DNA of 64,000 bases from NCBI GenBank assembly GCA_014529385.2, contig CM043954.1, positions 95,187,247-95,251,246 on the forward strand. The letters run 5' to 3'. The DNA comes from Adiantum capillus-veneris. Its lineage: Eukaryota; Streptophyta; Polypodiopsida; Polypodiales; Pteridaceae. Shown here in pieces: positions 11,811-24,622 of this stretch (the stretch's first letter is position 1; every line of letters starts with the position of its first letter). Under the pieces are notes generated by a model that was not told where the DNA came from, did no database searches, and worked only from the letters and a program-made list of their open reading frames with translations. The position numbers were made by a program, and so were the translations under genes.

Positions 11811-11893
<83 letters not shown>
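11811..11893 (+). repeat. (CT)n-(TG)n compound microsatellite
   Basis: CT from 11811 to 11866, TG from 11868 to 11893. It is the counterpart of 1324-1438. Confidence 0.97.
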
Positions 11894-11897
<4 letters not shown>

Positions 11898-12045
11898 TTT
11901 GTGTTATTTCAGATCACTACTGTCCGCGTCCTAGCCACTCAAAGCTAGATGGTGCCCCATGTTCATTTCACCGTGGCCAGGTCGGCGTGCATCGGCTCCT
12001 GGCGTTTGAGGCCGTCGGGGTCCGTGTCACGCTTTGCGCTCATCA

Positions 12046-12417
12046 ATGGGAACGAATCACAAGTGTCCATTGAGTACAGTTCATAGCTCTGGCACTCTGT
12101 CATGCGCAGACCTGGACGATGGTACCAATGCGACTCAATTGAAAAAACGTGGCACAATATAAGTGGCACTATGCAGCAGTGATCATTAGGTGGTTGCTAC
12201 TAGCATGATGGATACAGGTACCGACTACCTATTCACCTTGAGTGCACAGTGTTGATGACAACGCATGATGTCAACCCAAAATGTTGTGAATACCTAACCA
12301 AAGCCGCCATTGCCCTACTCACATGCAGCCGCTATCAGACTCGCGGTGCATGCAGTTCGCCAACAATAATATCGACTCAAATCTAGGTGCATGCAGTTCG
12401 TGCAGTTTTTTTTTTTT
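12046..12417. other. Intergenic, nothing recognised
   Basis: Flank of element H. No ORF or repeat of note except a run of T near 12406-12417 adjoining the foldback. Confidence 0.6.
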
Positions 12418-12758
12418 ATGGAATTGATATTTTCCTATTTTTGCAACTGACAGGTGGAAGAGGCTAGACCGAGCTCGGCCTATGTGAATGGAAATATATA
12501 TATATATATATATTGTACATTTTATTATTCAAGTGCTCTTTTATGAGCTTTGGCCATTTATGGCCGGTCGGCCATAAATGGCCAAAGCTCATAAAAGAGC
12601 ACTTGAATAATAAAATGTACAATATATATATATTTCCATTCACATAGACTGAGCTCACTCCAGCCTTTTCCACCTGTCAGCCTGCAAAAATATTAAAATA
12701 ATAATTCCATAACATGACAGGTGGAAAAGGCTGGACCGAGCTTGGCCTATGTGAATGG

Positions 12759-12805
<47 letters not shown>

Positions 12806-12862
12806 ACATTTTATTATTCAAGTGCTCTTTTATGAGCTTTGGCCATTTATGACCGGCCGGCC
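12418..12862. mobile_element. Foldback element with three related arms
   Basis: The arm 12418-12565 is followed, after a 4-nt spacer (GGTC), by its inverted copy 12570-12710. Next to it a third arm (12716-12862) lies in direct orientation to the first. Each contains 'GACAGGTGGAA', an (AT)n run and 'TTTATGAGCTTTGGCCATTTATGGCC'-like sequence. The (AT)n run is longest in the third arm (about 12761-12801). The ends carry ATGGAATT/AATTCCAT. This is a MITE/foldback structure without coding capacity. Confidence 0.85.
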
Positions 12863-13219
12863 AGTTTGTACTCAATTTGACCATTCAAGAAATCTATAAA
12901 TGAAATACGTGCAAGTGGGAAATGGTCACTCTTGCACGGGGGGAGATTGCACCCAGTGTTTGTGTCTTTCTTCTCTCCTCTCCTCTCTTCTCTCTCACCA
13001 AGCCGGCGTAGCACTCCGCTCTAGGAGGTGCACCTACACATGTTCTTTCGCTCTCTCCCGCTCTCTATCTCTCTCTGTTCGTGTTTATCATAGATTATGT
13101 GCTCGTGGATGCGTCAGGTATGCAGATCTATCGTTTTATTGTCTGTAGCATGTTATTTTACGTATTTTGCAAGCCTTTTGCGCTCTTGTTTGTAGTATTT
13201 TGACCATGAATCTTTACTC
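12863..13219 (+). other. Non-coding, pyrimidine-rich
   Basis: The stretch 12965-13085 is CT-rich (TCTCTCCTCTCC and similar), like the region before the LTR end in copia elements here, but no primer site follows. Nothing else recognised. Confidence 0.4.
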
Positions 13220-14455
13220 GTGTGGAGTTTTCAGGTGACACATAAGAGACAAAATGCTCTAATTGATGTGTTTAATCTTTGTTTCAAAGGATTCAACCTG
13301 ATTCATAGTGTTTTAGGATATATGACCAAAACAATGTCCCTATTGCTTATGTTGGTGCAACCAAAGTGTGTCGACCATGGTAGAGGGCACAAGCAATTAT
13401 GGATGGGCTAGCAGTTTCATGGTAAAGGGTTGGAGAAGATGCAAAGAAAAGCTAAAGTGGACCTACAAGTGATGAGCATGAAACATATGAGAGCATATGC
13501 CTCTACATCAAAGAACCCTTATGGATCAGCTTCTTCAAGCAAGTCAGGCTTTAGAAACTCCCTGTCATTTGCTAATCCAAATAAAACCTCTATGGATCCA
13601 ACCAAAAAAGAAAAGGTATATCAACCCAAGTACTCATTAAAGCATGAGATCTAAAAGCTTGTTCCGAGTAGTCTAGTGAAAGTCAGTGATCCAGTGTGGA
13701 TTGAAGACAAAAGATCAACACAGAAAGATAAACACATGGGATGGATAGCATCATAGTAAAATTTACAGGAACAAGAGTACTATTGAGGTAACAGACAGAG
13801 ATGGGTACCAAACCAAATATTATAGCATATCAATTTCAATCAAGACCTTCCCAGAGTAGAATGCCAAATGGGTATCAACCACACAATATTTTGAGACACC
13901 TAGGAAGAGACAGTACAATCAAGTAACCCCAAATGCTGTTAAAGTCTACCATAACTCACAAGAAGATACAAAGCACAAATGGATTCCAAAGAATCTATTC
14001 TTGAACAAGATTTCTAAACATGCTATACAAAGATTTGGCAACTAGTCAATCACAAGCTAGCTACAATTACAATAGAGCTACATGAAGATCTCAAAAGGTT
14101 GAAAAGAGCTCGAGTTAGACAAAGTAATCAAGGAAGCTACAAAGGTAATAAAGAGATTTGGATTCCTAAGTCTTTCAATGCTCCGAGTCAAAATTCAAAT
14201 GCCGACATTCAACAAAATTCTACAACAACATCACAGGCTTCTTACAACCGGCCTAATTGGAGAATGAAATGGAAAATAAAGTCTTCACAATCAAAGAAGG
14301 ACAACCAATTCAACATAGATGCAGATTCAAAGCTAATAAAATATGTCTGGGAAAAGAAACCCTCAATGCCAACTTGGTCCTTCAATAATCCAATTTTTGA
14401 GGATTCAAGCTTGCTTTTATCACAAGAAATGTTTGTAGTAAGCACAAGAATGTGA
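13220..14455 (+). pseudogene. Decayed ORF with repeated W-(I/V)-P motifs
   Basis: A single frame runs from 13220 to the TGA at 14455 with roughly a dozen stops; open pieces are 13220-13411, 13430-13654 and 14099-14455. The product is Ser/Asn/Lys-rich with 'KEIWIPKSF'; a shifted frame near 13980 gives 'HKWIPKNLF'. Such 'WVPK' motifs occur in the gag region of some plant copia elements, so a decayed gag is my best guess. No RT or protease seen. Confidence 0.4.
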
Positions 14456-16437
14456 AAATTCAAGTCGCCACACGCTCTTTGGCATAGTCATAGTTAGGTT
14501 GCTGAGCCGTAAAATGAAAAAAGCATTAGTCCCAAAGCTTCAAGTCTTATTAAACTTTGTGTTAAGAGTCGTAGTTATTAGGCTTATGCTTAAGCTGTAA
14601 GAGTTGGGCATATGTAAGTCATGTTGCTCATGCTAGATGAGATGAGAATAAGAGTCAAAGTCTCTTAACTTAATCATGGTGGAGTGATGTAGAGCCCAAC
14701 ACCCATGCACATTGCATAGTAAGATGAAAGCACATATCCTCGACAGTGACAACTCTTCTTAGAGGGGTGCCAACTTGTAAATCCATGACATATGCTTTTA
14801 TAGCTACACATTCTTTCTGAAGAACCCCTCAAAAATCCTTCTTGCATAGCATATTGTTTGCCATGCACTTCTCTGCATGCATATAGGAGATCCCATCATT
14901 GGACATATGCATTAGACGCTCTTTTTTGCTTCCACATGTGCACCTTGAGTGGATTACAACAGGCAAACCAACTTTCCATCATGCTATCCTTATAGTTGTT
15001 GCCCTCTTATTTCTATATCCATCAGTAAATAATCTCCTCAGTATTTAATTAATATTTCCCATGCTAATCAGTACTCCAATAATGTGTGTATCCCTTTGGT
15101 CATCTAGGTATTAGACCCTAATTTAGATCCTCACTTATCTACTTCTCTTGTAAATACTCTTAACAAATGAAGAACAAACCTTATCAGTATGCTACTACAA
15201 TGGACAATGCAACATCATCTCTCACATCGAAAACAAGTTTGGACATTCAAGATGCTACAGTGGAACGAACCTCATCCATAGATTCAAAAACAAATGAAGA
15301 CAATACAACCCATTGATAGCTGGTTTTTAGCTATCCAAAATTTCCATAGTGAGCTACCTCACCTTATCAAATCGTTCAAACACTGTGGTTATCCTCACCC
15401 TTTCACTGTACATAGGCGTGTGAGTTAGGGGACTTTCCCTATATCTTCTTAAAACCCTCAGCTAACTAGTCACTGGGCTATTTGAGTCAAATTAAAAAAA
15501 GAACAAAACAAAAATATATTATGGCCCATTTGTGTGTAGATATTTTTATGGCCCATTTGTGGTGTAGATATTTCATTGTATATAGGGCCTAAATATAGAG
15601 AGTTTTTATTATAACTATTTTGGTATTTATTTAAATATTCTACCTAGGTGTACGATATTTGCCTATGTATGCTATGTACATTGACTCACCATTACCATAA
15701 TTTTTCTTAACATTTTGCACACTCTTTATTCCATATAGAAATATTTTCATGCAAGCTTCTCTTTTTTTTTTGTGAATCCACTCCAAGGAAAAACCTCAAA
15801 AAATACCTTCCACCATCAGTCATTGCCTTTCACTAAATTCCTATTTTCTACAGGTATTTTTCCTTACCTCTTGTAAATCAATATACATCAATAAAAAAAA
15901 TGAGGACCCTCCTCATTTGATTCCCTATATTTTCATATATTTATTTTTTATATTTATAGCGAACACTATTCTAAATTCCATGTATTGTTTATATATACTA
16001 GCCTGTTTTTTTCCATCATATCCATATATTGTATTTATGCATAATCTGCAACCATGCATATTTTAAACCTTTAAAATCAATTAGGTCATGCTCTAATGTA
16101 AGGAGGGGCTCACCTTTGGAGTCTTGTGCAAATTCAACAAAAAGGGGGCCACTGAAGACTTTTTTATGAAGAAAAATAGGCTTTTTGGTGGGGTTTTTTA
16201 TATCTATCTTCACTCCAAATTTGAAGCAGCGATTAGAAGACAAAATGTGTACCAAGAGCTGAATAACCACCTCAAAAATTATGATAATTTTTTAAGCTAC
16301 CTCCGATGAGATATGATTTTTTGAGTGGACCCCAGTCTGCCCACTTTTCTCACAAGTAGCCCATAGTCTTCTCTCACCTCTTTTCCTACTTCCACACACA
16401 CACACACGCACACACACATTTCTCTCTATTTTTCACT
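14456..16437. other. AT-rich spacer, nothing recognised
   Basis: About 2 kb of AT-rich sequence without a substantial ORF, LTR end or tRNA. It includes poly-T near 15763 and a (CA)n run near 16396-16418 next to the truncated end of the copia element. Confidence 0.6.
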
Positions 16438-18554
16438 CAAACCTATTACCATAGCCTAGAAAGATGCACTTTCTACTCTTTGGCTCAAGTTTGTTCCTAA
16501 ATTCCTTTGGAACATGAGTATATGCCTCACAGCCAAAGACTCTGAGATGCTTGTATGAGGGCATTTTGCCTGACCATACCATCTCTGCCCACTGAATCCT
16601 TCTGCAAAACCTTGCTAGGAGATCTATTTATAAGATGAACAGCTATTGATACAGCTTCAGCCCAAAACCCATTTGGCAGTTGTGCATTAGACAACATACT
16701 TCTGACCTTCTCTTGTATGGTCCTATTCATCCTCTCAGCAACACCATTTTGAGGAGGATTATAAGGAGCAGTAAGTTCACGTTCTATACCTTTTGACTCA
16801 CAAAAGTCCTAAAAGGCCTTTGAAACATACTCTCCACCATTGTCAGTGCGTAAGCATTTAAGCTTCTTGCCACTCTGATTCTCCACAAGTGTCACAAACG
16901 TTTTGAAAACAGTAAGCGCTTCATCCTTGTGCTTGAGAAAGTAAACCCATACTTTCCTCGAGTAATCATCTATAAATTTCATAAAGTAAGAAGCTCCCCC
17001 TAGAGATAGGTTAGGCATAGGTCCACACAAATCACTATGAACAAGTGCCAACTGTGTATCTCTTCTACTGCTTCTATGCTTATGTGGCTGTTGTGTTTGC
17101 TTACCATACAGACAATGTTCACAGAATTCAAAATCATCAAATGAAAAGCAAGGCAAATAACCAAAATGAGACAAGATTTCCATTCCCTTCTTGGACATAT
17201 GTCCTAACCGGCTATGCCACAAAGAAACGTTCAGCTGCTCGGTTACATTGATTACATTTTTAGAGACATTTGATACATAAATCATGTAAAGTCCTCCAGA
17301 CTTTACTCCATGTGCTACTGTCATAGAACCCTTGGATATCTTCCACATGTTTTGTCCAAAAGTGGTGACGTAGCCAGCATCATCAAGTAAACCTGTGCTG
17401 ATCAAGCTCTTTGTAATTGCAGGAACATGTCTCACATTTTTCAGCGTGAAAGAGGAGCCATTCTGAAACTTCAATTGAATATCTCCAACACCTAAGATCT
17501 CACATGTCTGCCCATTGCCTAGCCGAACATGATCTTTAGTGGTCACATAAGAGGTAAACCACTCCTTGTTTGGAGACACATGAAGTGATGCCCCTGAGTC
17601 TATAATCCAGTCACTCAGTGCATTTCCATCAGATGCTGTAAGAAGAGCTGAGTCCATTGTATTCTTCAAGAAGTAGATGTCTTCTGACACTAGACTGTCA
17701 TCCTCTACAACAGTGTTTGTCACATTTATTTCTTGAATCTTCACTAAGGACTTGTTCTTCTCACCATGGTCTTCAGCTTTCTCTTTGCCTTTTTCTTCTT
17801 TCCATTCTCTGCAGTCTCTTTTCATGTGACCCTTCTTGCCACAATGGTAGCATTCTATGTCACTCTTGCCTTTAGCACTGTGGGACTTGCTACGAGACTG
17901 ATTCCTCTTTCCACCTTTGTACTTTTCTTTGGTCCTTCCCTTGACAACTAAGGCTGTTCCTTTGCCTTTGTCCATTGTCTTTCTGTTGGTTTCTTCAGTA
18001 AGCAGACTGCCTTCTACACCTGCTATGGTCAAACCATCTGGAGGTGCAGAATTACTCAAAGCTGTGCGAAAAGTGTCCCAACTTTCTAGCAATGTGATCA
18101 ACAGGAACATAGCTCTAACAGGTTCATCAAACTTGACACCTTGAGCTGACAACTGACTGTAGATGGTGTTGAATTCATTCAAATGATTGGACATAGGTGT
18201 CCCTTCTTTCATCTTCAAGTCAACAAGCTTCTTAAGCCAGTATACCTGTGAAGCTATACTCTGCTTCTCATAAAGATCACTCAACTTTGTCCATGCTTCA
18301 TAAGCCGACATCTCGTCTGCTACATTGAAGTAAACGCTTTCTGCCAAAGTCAACATAATGGTAGAAAGTGCCAATTCATCCATTTTTCTCCATTCATCTT
18401 CGTCCATATCTTCTGGTTTTATCCCCTTGAGCTTTATAGGTTTTATCTGCTTCTTTTGTACCAACACGTGCCAAATTTGCTTCTTCCACTATGGGAAATT
18501 GGTTCCATCCAGCTTCTTGATATTGTAAAGAGCAGTGTCCTGTGATCCAGCCAT
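16438..18554 (-). pseudogene. Copia gag-protease-integrase polyprotein, broken
   Basis: Starts at ATG 18554 (MAGSQDTALYNIKKLDG). A TAG soon after (near 18497) precedes the long open part 18467-16809. Domains in order: gag, with a nucleocapsid knuckle 'CYHCGKKGHMKRDC' near residue 235; aspartic protease 'WIIDSGASLHV', with the catalytic DSG intact; GAG-pre-integrase 'WHSRLGHMSKKG'; and the integrase core 'HSDLCGPMP...FIDDYSRKVWV...RTDNGGEY'. A TAG at about 16810 interrupts 'KAF-DFCESKG'. The frame then continues through 'MNRTIQEKVRSML' and shifts near 16600 into 'SYKHLRVFGCEAY'. All homology ends near 16438. Not functional. Confidence 0.93.
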
Positions 18555-19639
18555 AGCTACGCTTCACAGTAGTTTACTTTCCTGGGAAAAATTCGGCAGA
18601 GTTTCCTCTGTAAACTGACCTCTGAACCAATATCAACCTGTCAAATTAACCAAGAAAGCTTCAGATTCTGCATAAATTTTGGCAGAGTCTCCTTTGTAAG
18701 ATGGCTCTGGTGTACTCAAAAAACAGACCAAAAACAGCTCCAAAAAAACCATTGTCTCTCTAACACTGTCAGCTGTGGGTAAACCTGTCCTGCACCTGTA
18801 CTGTCTCTCACTGTCCTGTCATTGTCCTGTAAGCATAGACTGCGACAATGCCTCAACGGCAGTAAAGAAAAGATGCAATCCCAAATGTCTAACTCACAGT
18901 CAATACACATTAGCTGCCTATCTAAGGGTGCTCGAGGGATCGCTCCAAGACCTGTATCACCGAAAGGATCTCAACATTCGAGAATCCCCCAGTTCAATAA
19001 AACCTCACTCGACCCTCAACAAAGGCTGCAGTAAATCTGACAGTACATAGACTTCCCACAAAGTCATACATCCACAAATTTCCCACTGTATGTTGTAACC
19101 GCTGCGGCGGTTGTTTGCTGCGTGACTCACAGCCAGCAAACCCTCAACAGACATACATCATCTCTGACAATACATCCCATGTGGAAGTACCTACAATGTC
19201 AGGATGAAATCTGGAATATCAAGCAGCAAACACAAGCTACCTGATGAACTAGTGGATGTCGCCTACAGTTTGTGTGTAGGTGCGTCTGTGTCATATGTGA
19301 CACGCCTCCAAGAACTGTGAGCTGTCCTTCGTTGTGTAGACATCCACAAATCAGCACTCTGGAAGTGAAAATATCCTCAGCCCTGCAGTCGTAGGCCGAA
19401 ACCCCAAATTTGCAGAGTCAGATCTGCATCTGCCGAGACCACGTAGTCGAAAATGGCATGCGCAGAACTTTGTCGAAGCCGAACAGTGGCCGAGATGACC
19501 TCAGAATGAAAATCTGAGAACACCTAGCTCTTCGAGCTATCCCACAGGGTTTAGGGCCGTGTCTTCGCCTGTCGAATCTCACTCCAATCTGAGCAGGTGA
19601 CTCTGGCTACCTGCAAATGCTGCCCCGAGCCTCGATCTG
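18555..19639 (-). other. Copia untranslated leader
   Basis: About 1.1 kb between primer site and gag without an ORF. It carries a block (18951-19030) shared with the leader of element A, and two copies of GGCAGAGTxTCC (18594-18606, 18680-18692), a motif also present at 5851-5862 in element A. Confidence 0.75.
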
Positions 19640-19652
19640 AGCTCTGATACTA
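19640..19652 (-). other. Primer binding site (initiator tRNA-Met type)
   Basis: Minus-strand AGTATCAGAGCTC, close to the common TGGTATCAGAGC, lies directly after the LTR end. Confidence 0.8.
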
Positions 19653-19654
19653 GT

Positions 19655-19846
19655 TGAAGGAGTACGAGCGGAAGTGCGACGCGAGAGAGAGTGCGAGAAG
19701 AAGAGCACGACAATATGGTGAACTCGCTCTACTGTAATGTGTAGAGCATAGTGAGTTCTTATTAGGTTTTTACAAAAGAATATGTGTACATACCTGGTGG
19801 CCCGCCAACTTACCTGGGCGACCACATTGGGCTTTATACCCCAACA
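19655..19846 (-). repeat. Copia 5' LTR (192 bp)
   Basis: Minus strand TGTTGGGG...CTTCA, with TATAAAGCC near its start and a CT-rich stretch near its end. No second copy in the window. Confidence 0.85.
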
Positions 19847-19926
19847 AAAAGATCCTTTCAAGTACTACCTTGTGGAAGGTTTTGGCCTTAAAACATAGTT
19901 TGAGATTTGTCCATTTGGCCAAATCT

Positions 19927-21000
19927 TTAAGACATTGGTGATTCCCAAATTGGCTCTAACGTCTCAAACAATCTAACATGGTGTTCTACCATGAAAAATG
20001 GAAGAGGGAAGGGATCTAGTTTTGTAGCCGCATTTAGCTTGCGATAATCGACACAGATCCATAGCTCCTTTTTCTTTTTAGGGACCACAACAATTGGTGA
20101 TATCCACTCCAGGTTTTCAATTGGAACTGTAAATCCAACCTTCAATAATCTATCCAACTCCTCTTTCACTTGTTTGGAATAATTTGGATTCATACATGAT
20201 ACCTGGCTTACTTGGTAGGGGCAACTGCATCCTTCTTTAAATTGATACGATGCTGGTAGAATTTGGGATCAAAACCCTTCATATCCAAATAATCCCATTT
20301 GAACACATCCATAAACTTTGTCAACAACTTTATAAGATCTAACCCAAAAGACTCTTTCAAATTCGCATAGATCTTGACATGTTGAGGTTTATCCCTTGTC
20401 CTAAGATTCACTTCTTGAATTGCATCTTTCTTGAATCGAGAAATCTTGTTCATCTACTTCTAGAATTCATGATTTTTCTATAATAACTCCCTCAACTCCA
20501 TTAACTCTAGGTTGGATTTACCCTCTTCACTAGTTGTTCAATGTTCTTATTGGTACTTGGCTCGGTTTCTACCCTTCATGGCTTGGTCAAAACATCCTCC
20601 ACATAGCGTTTCTAAATCGCTTCCACATCCACCGTACATATTGCCATCAAATCTTAATTTGTTTTCAAGAATTTGCCTTCTTCTTCATCCATCATATTCA
20701 CTGGTTTGTCCATAATAGTTTGGGTCTCCTCCCCAACATGATTGACTTATTGATACAAAATTTGAACCTTCCTTGATCCTTGTCGTATGACTAAGGTATG
20801 TTTTGCCCAATTCTATTTCACCTTAGCCTATCATAGCCATGGTCGGCCCAGCAACATGTGATAATCTATTTTCAATCCGTAGAGATCTAACACTACAAAG
20901 GACACCATAAAAGGTATCCCTCCCATATCAAAAGTGACACCCTAGAAAATACCTCGAGGCCCTACCCTCCTTTGGTCCGCCATTCGGTCAAAAAACGGAA
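19927..21000 (-). pseudogene. Ty3/gypsy protease-RT fragment
   Basis: Minus-strand pieces in order: the protease end near 20780-20940, with 'VSFVVLDL' and 'YHMLLGRPWL'; a linker at 20453-20208, 'FMDVFKWDYLDMKGFDPKFYQHRI'; and the RT start at 20193-19927, 'VKEELDRLLKVGFTVPI', 'SPIVVVPKKKKELWICVDYRKLNAATKLDPFPLPF'. A stop and short gap separate the last two. The RT stops before the catalytic YxDD box. The pattern (dMxGiDPk..QHRI) resembles the Tat/Athila-like branch of plant gypsy elements. It is a relic without LTRs. Confidence 0.88.
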
Positions 21001-21600
21001 TTGGTTCTAATTCACACCATCCACTTGTCTTACATGTCTCTCATGCTCCATCTCCCAATCTTCCTATTCTCGACTAATCTTCATTCTAAGAATGTCCATG
21101 GGTAGGTACAACATATCGTCTTCCAGCTGGTAGAGGCGTATATCTTTCATAGTGTCCACTAATTTTGTTGCCTCTACCACTAAGGATAAGGATAAGGATT
21201 CAAATGCAGTCCGCACAAACTTTCCTGACCTCTTTCTCTTTTCAGATCTGTAAATTCCCTTTGAATGTGAGAGAGTCTATATTTGCCACAGTAGATCTGG
21301 CGACCGAGCATGGGGCTTATGCCAATGGAGGTTGGCCTGATTTTTCATGCTTCCATTCCAATTGCTTGCCATTTAAGTAGGGGTCCTTTTAAAGGTTTTC
21401 CTTCTCTCTTCATCTATCTTATGATCTCTCTAAATTACTTGCCATTTAAGTGGGGGTCCTTGTAAAGGTTTTCCTTCTTATGGTCGCAACTCCCTCACTG
21501 TTAACTCTGTATGGAAAGGAAATTCTAAAACATATTTGGTCGTCATAGTGGGATAGACATTATAAGGCTAACATATTATAAGGATAGATATTTTATCCGA
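21001..21600. other. Non-coding; short direct repeat
   Basis: CTTGCCATTTAAGT(A/G)GGGGTCCTT plus AAAGGTTTTCCTTCT occurs twice (about 21364-21407 and 21440-21480). No gene recognised. Confidence 0.5.
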
Positions 21601-21704
21601 GCCTTATAATATCTAACCCTTTGTGTTTGTGTTTCCTAATCGTGCGAGGAAAAATTTTAAAACTCTTGTGAGAACAAGACATAAAGGGTTAGATATTATA
21701 AGGC
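21601..21704. repeat. Perfect 22-bp inverted repeat (hairpin)
   Basis: GCCTTATAATATCTAACCCTTT at 21601-21622 is the exact reverse complement of 21683-21704, with a loop of about 60 nt. A third related copy (ATTATAAGGCTAACAT) lies near 21558. Possibly the end of a MITE. Confidence 0.85.
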
Positions 21705-21880
21705 TAACATAGCCTTAGTAAAATTCCACATGGAATTTTCTCAAAGGGGTTTAGAGACAAGGATGACAAAACAAGCACTGACGGATATAGAGAAGGCAGT
21801 GCCGTCATGCTCCCATACGTGAGAGAAAGAGAGAGAGCGATAGTGAGTTGCCACGGCTCGCCTGGTAGTGAGGTTGCAAG

Positions 21881-22990
<1,110 letters not shown>

Positions 22991-23908
22991 TGATGTTTAG
23001 GGCATGTTTAAGTGTATGAGGTATGCAAAGATAATATACTTTCTAATACAATCTAGAGATGGTCTTTGGATACATTGATTGGTATTGGTGCTTAAATATG
23101 AGGACAAGCCCATTCTATCAAAGGTCTTTAGTGAAGAAGAGATGTAAGAGTGAAAAGAGATACTTGCGCTATCTCTCAAAGTCGGTCTCTCTCTACTCAA
23201 GCTCGGGACTCGGAGTCGGTATAGGGGATCGATGGTGGTTCCGTGGGAACGAAGCCTTGCACACAAAGGGGTCAAACCTTTTTTTTATAAACTCATTTAA
23301 TTGTTTTCTATCGAATGCTGCAGAGATTGAATTGTGTCAATTTTTGGCGACTCTCTGAGATCCGAGGGGGAGCGAGTGTGTGTGTGGACGCCAGGGATGG
23401 CTTGCTCGACTCGCAGCAATGCTCTGCTTATTCAATTTCTCTGGCTGCTCTCGCTAGCAAAAAGTGTGTGTGTGTAACCAACACACCACACAATTCAAGT
23501 CAACCGATTGCTCTCGATTTTGCTCACAGTAGCCCTGCCTTGCAATCGATGGCTGTGTGTGTGTGTGTGTGTGTGTTATGCCCGCTGCTCGACTGCTCCA
23601 ATTGCCTGAGTGTAACGGCTTCAAAAAAACCCCAACACAGCTTAAGAGCTCAGTGCTAGCTCTGCCCGTAATTTATTGCAGCTCTACTCGATCTCACCCA
23701 CCGAGTAACTCTCTGATATTCGACTTTTGTTGCTCGGTGCTTGTACCAATTCTGCCTGCTTTAGTTGGCCTGATTGCCTGCACACAAAGCTCCAAGCACA
23801 GGCCGATTTGAGCTTTTGAAATTTCCAAGATGTGCAAGCTTGCCTTATCACAAGCTCTGTCTAGCTTTCGCCTATTTTGCTGCCCCGATTGCTTGAGGTT
23901 GCAATTGA

Positions 23909-23952
<44 letters not shown>

Positions 23953-24395
23953 CCACACAACCATTCCCCCTAAAATTCCAATTATCTTTGGCTTCTCGAT
24001 TCCCCCTTTCTCCCTTAGCTTCTTACTCGGTGTCGGGCTTGCTTTCAAAGCTTTACTTCCCTAAGCCTTCACTTGCTTTCAATAACCTGCTCTACACAAT
24101 CCGACCCAAGCTCTCGGATTCAGCAGTCGAGCTCAAGAGCTCTCCAAGGCTCACACTTGTTGCTTCTCTCCAAGCTCTGCAGATCTACTATTTTCCACAG
24201 AGATGTCGTGATTCACTTCAAGATTCCTTCCTCCGGAGAGGGGCTGCACACGCCAAGAAGCCGGGAACCGCTCTATCTGTCCGATCCGTGCCGGATCCAC
24301 TGCTGAATCCTTGCAAGATATACTCCGTGAAGCTCAAGTTTGAGCTTTGAGCTCCGCTATAGCCGGCGAGCTCACAATCGCCATCGATCGCCGTA

Positions 24396-24409
24396 GCTCT
24401 GATACCAAT
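24396..24409 (-). other. Primer binding site (initiator tRNA-Met type)
   Basis: Minus-strand ATTGGTATCAGAGC, next to the CCCA end of the LTR. Confidence 0.85.
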
Positions 24410-24410
24410 A

Positions 24411-24622
24411 TGGGTGCTTGTGTGGACTGTGCAAGAGGATTGGGGAAGGGGATGATACACAGAGACAGGGAGTTGGGTTAGTGGAGAGGAAAGTGAGAGA
24501 GAGAGTCAACTCTCTCACTTTCTCTCCCTATATTGACAGAGCATCCAAGAGGCCAAGGGTAAGTAAACTCACCATCAAGAAGGCCAAATAATGTACTATG
24601 AGCATATAAGAAATATACAACA
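24411..24622 (-). repeat. LTR of copia-type fragment (212 bp)
   Basis: Minus strand TGTTGTATATTT...AGCACCCA, with CT-rich sequence in the second half. Single copy in the window. Confidence 0.75.

Larger units (their letters stand above)
16438..19846 (-). mobile_element. Ty1/copia retrotransposon, 3'-truncated (5' LTR, leader, gag-PR-IN)
   Basis: On the minus strand: LTR 19846-19655, primer site TATCAGAGC next to it, a leader of about 1.1 kb, then gag-protease-integrase (18554 down to about 16438). Homology ends in the integrase after a 'FLGYG' motif; RT, RNase H and the 3' LTR are missing. The break coincides with CA-rich sequence. Confidence 0.9.
23000..24622 (-). mobile_element. Copia-type 5' end: LTR, primer site and leader
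   Basis: Minus strand: LTR 24622-24411, then primer site ATTGGTATCAGAGC (24409-24396), then leader-like sequence with (TG)n tracts at 23559-23577 and 23912-23951. No gag ORF is recognisable to the left, so this is a 5' fragment. The left limit is uncertain. Confidence 0.65.

Noticed and set aside
16380..16437. A possible 3' LTR for the copia element at 16.4 kb.
   Set aside because: The sequence after the integrase break is CA-rich and shows no similarity to the LTR at 19655-19846.
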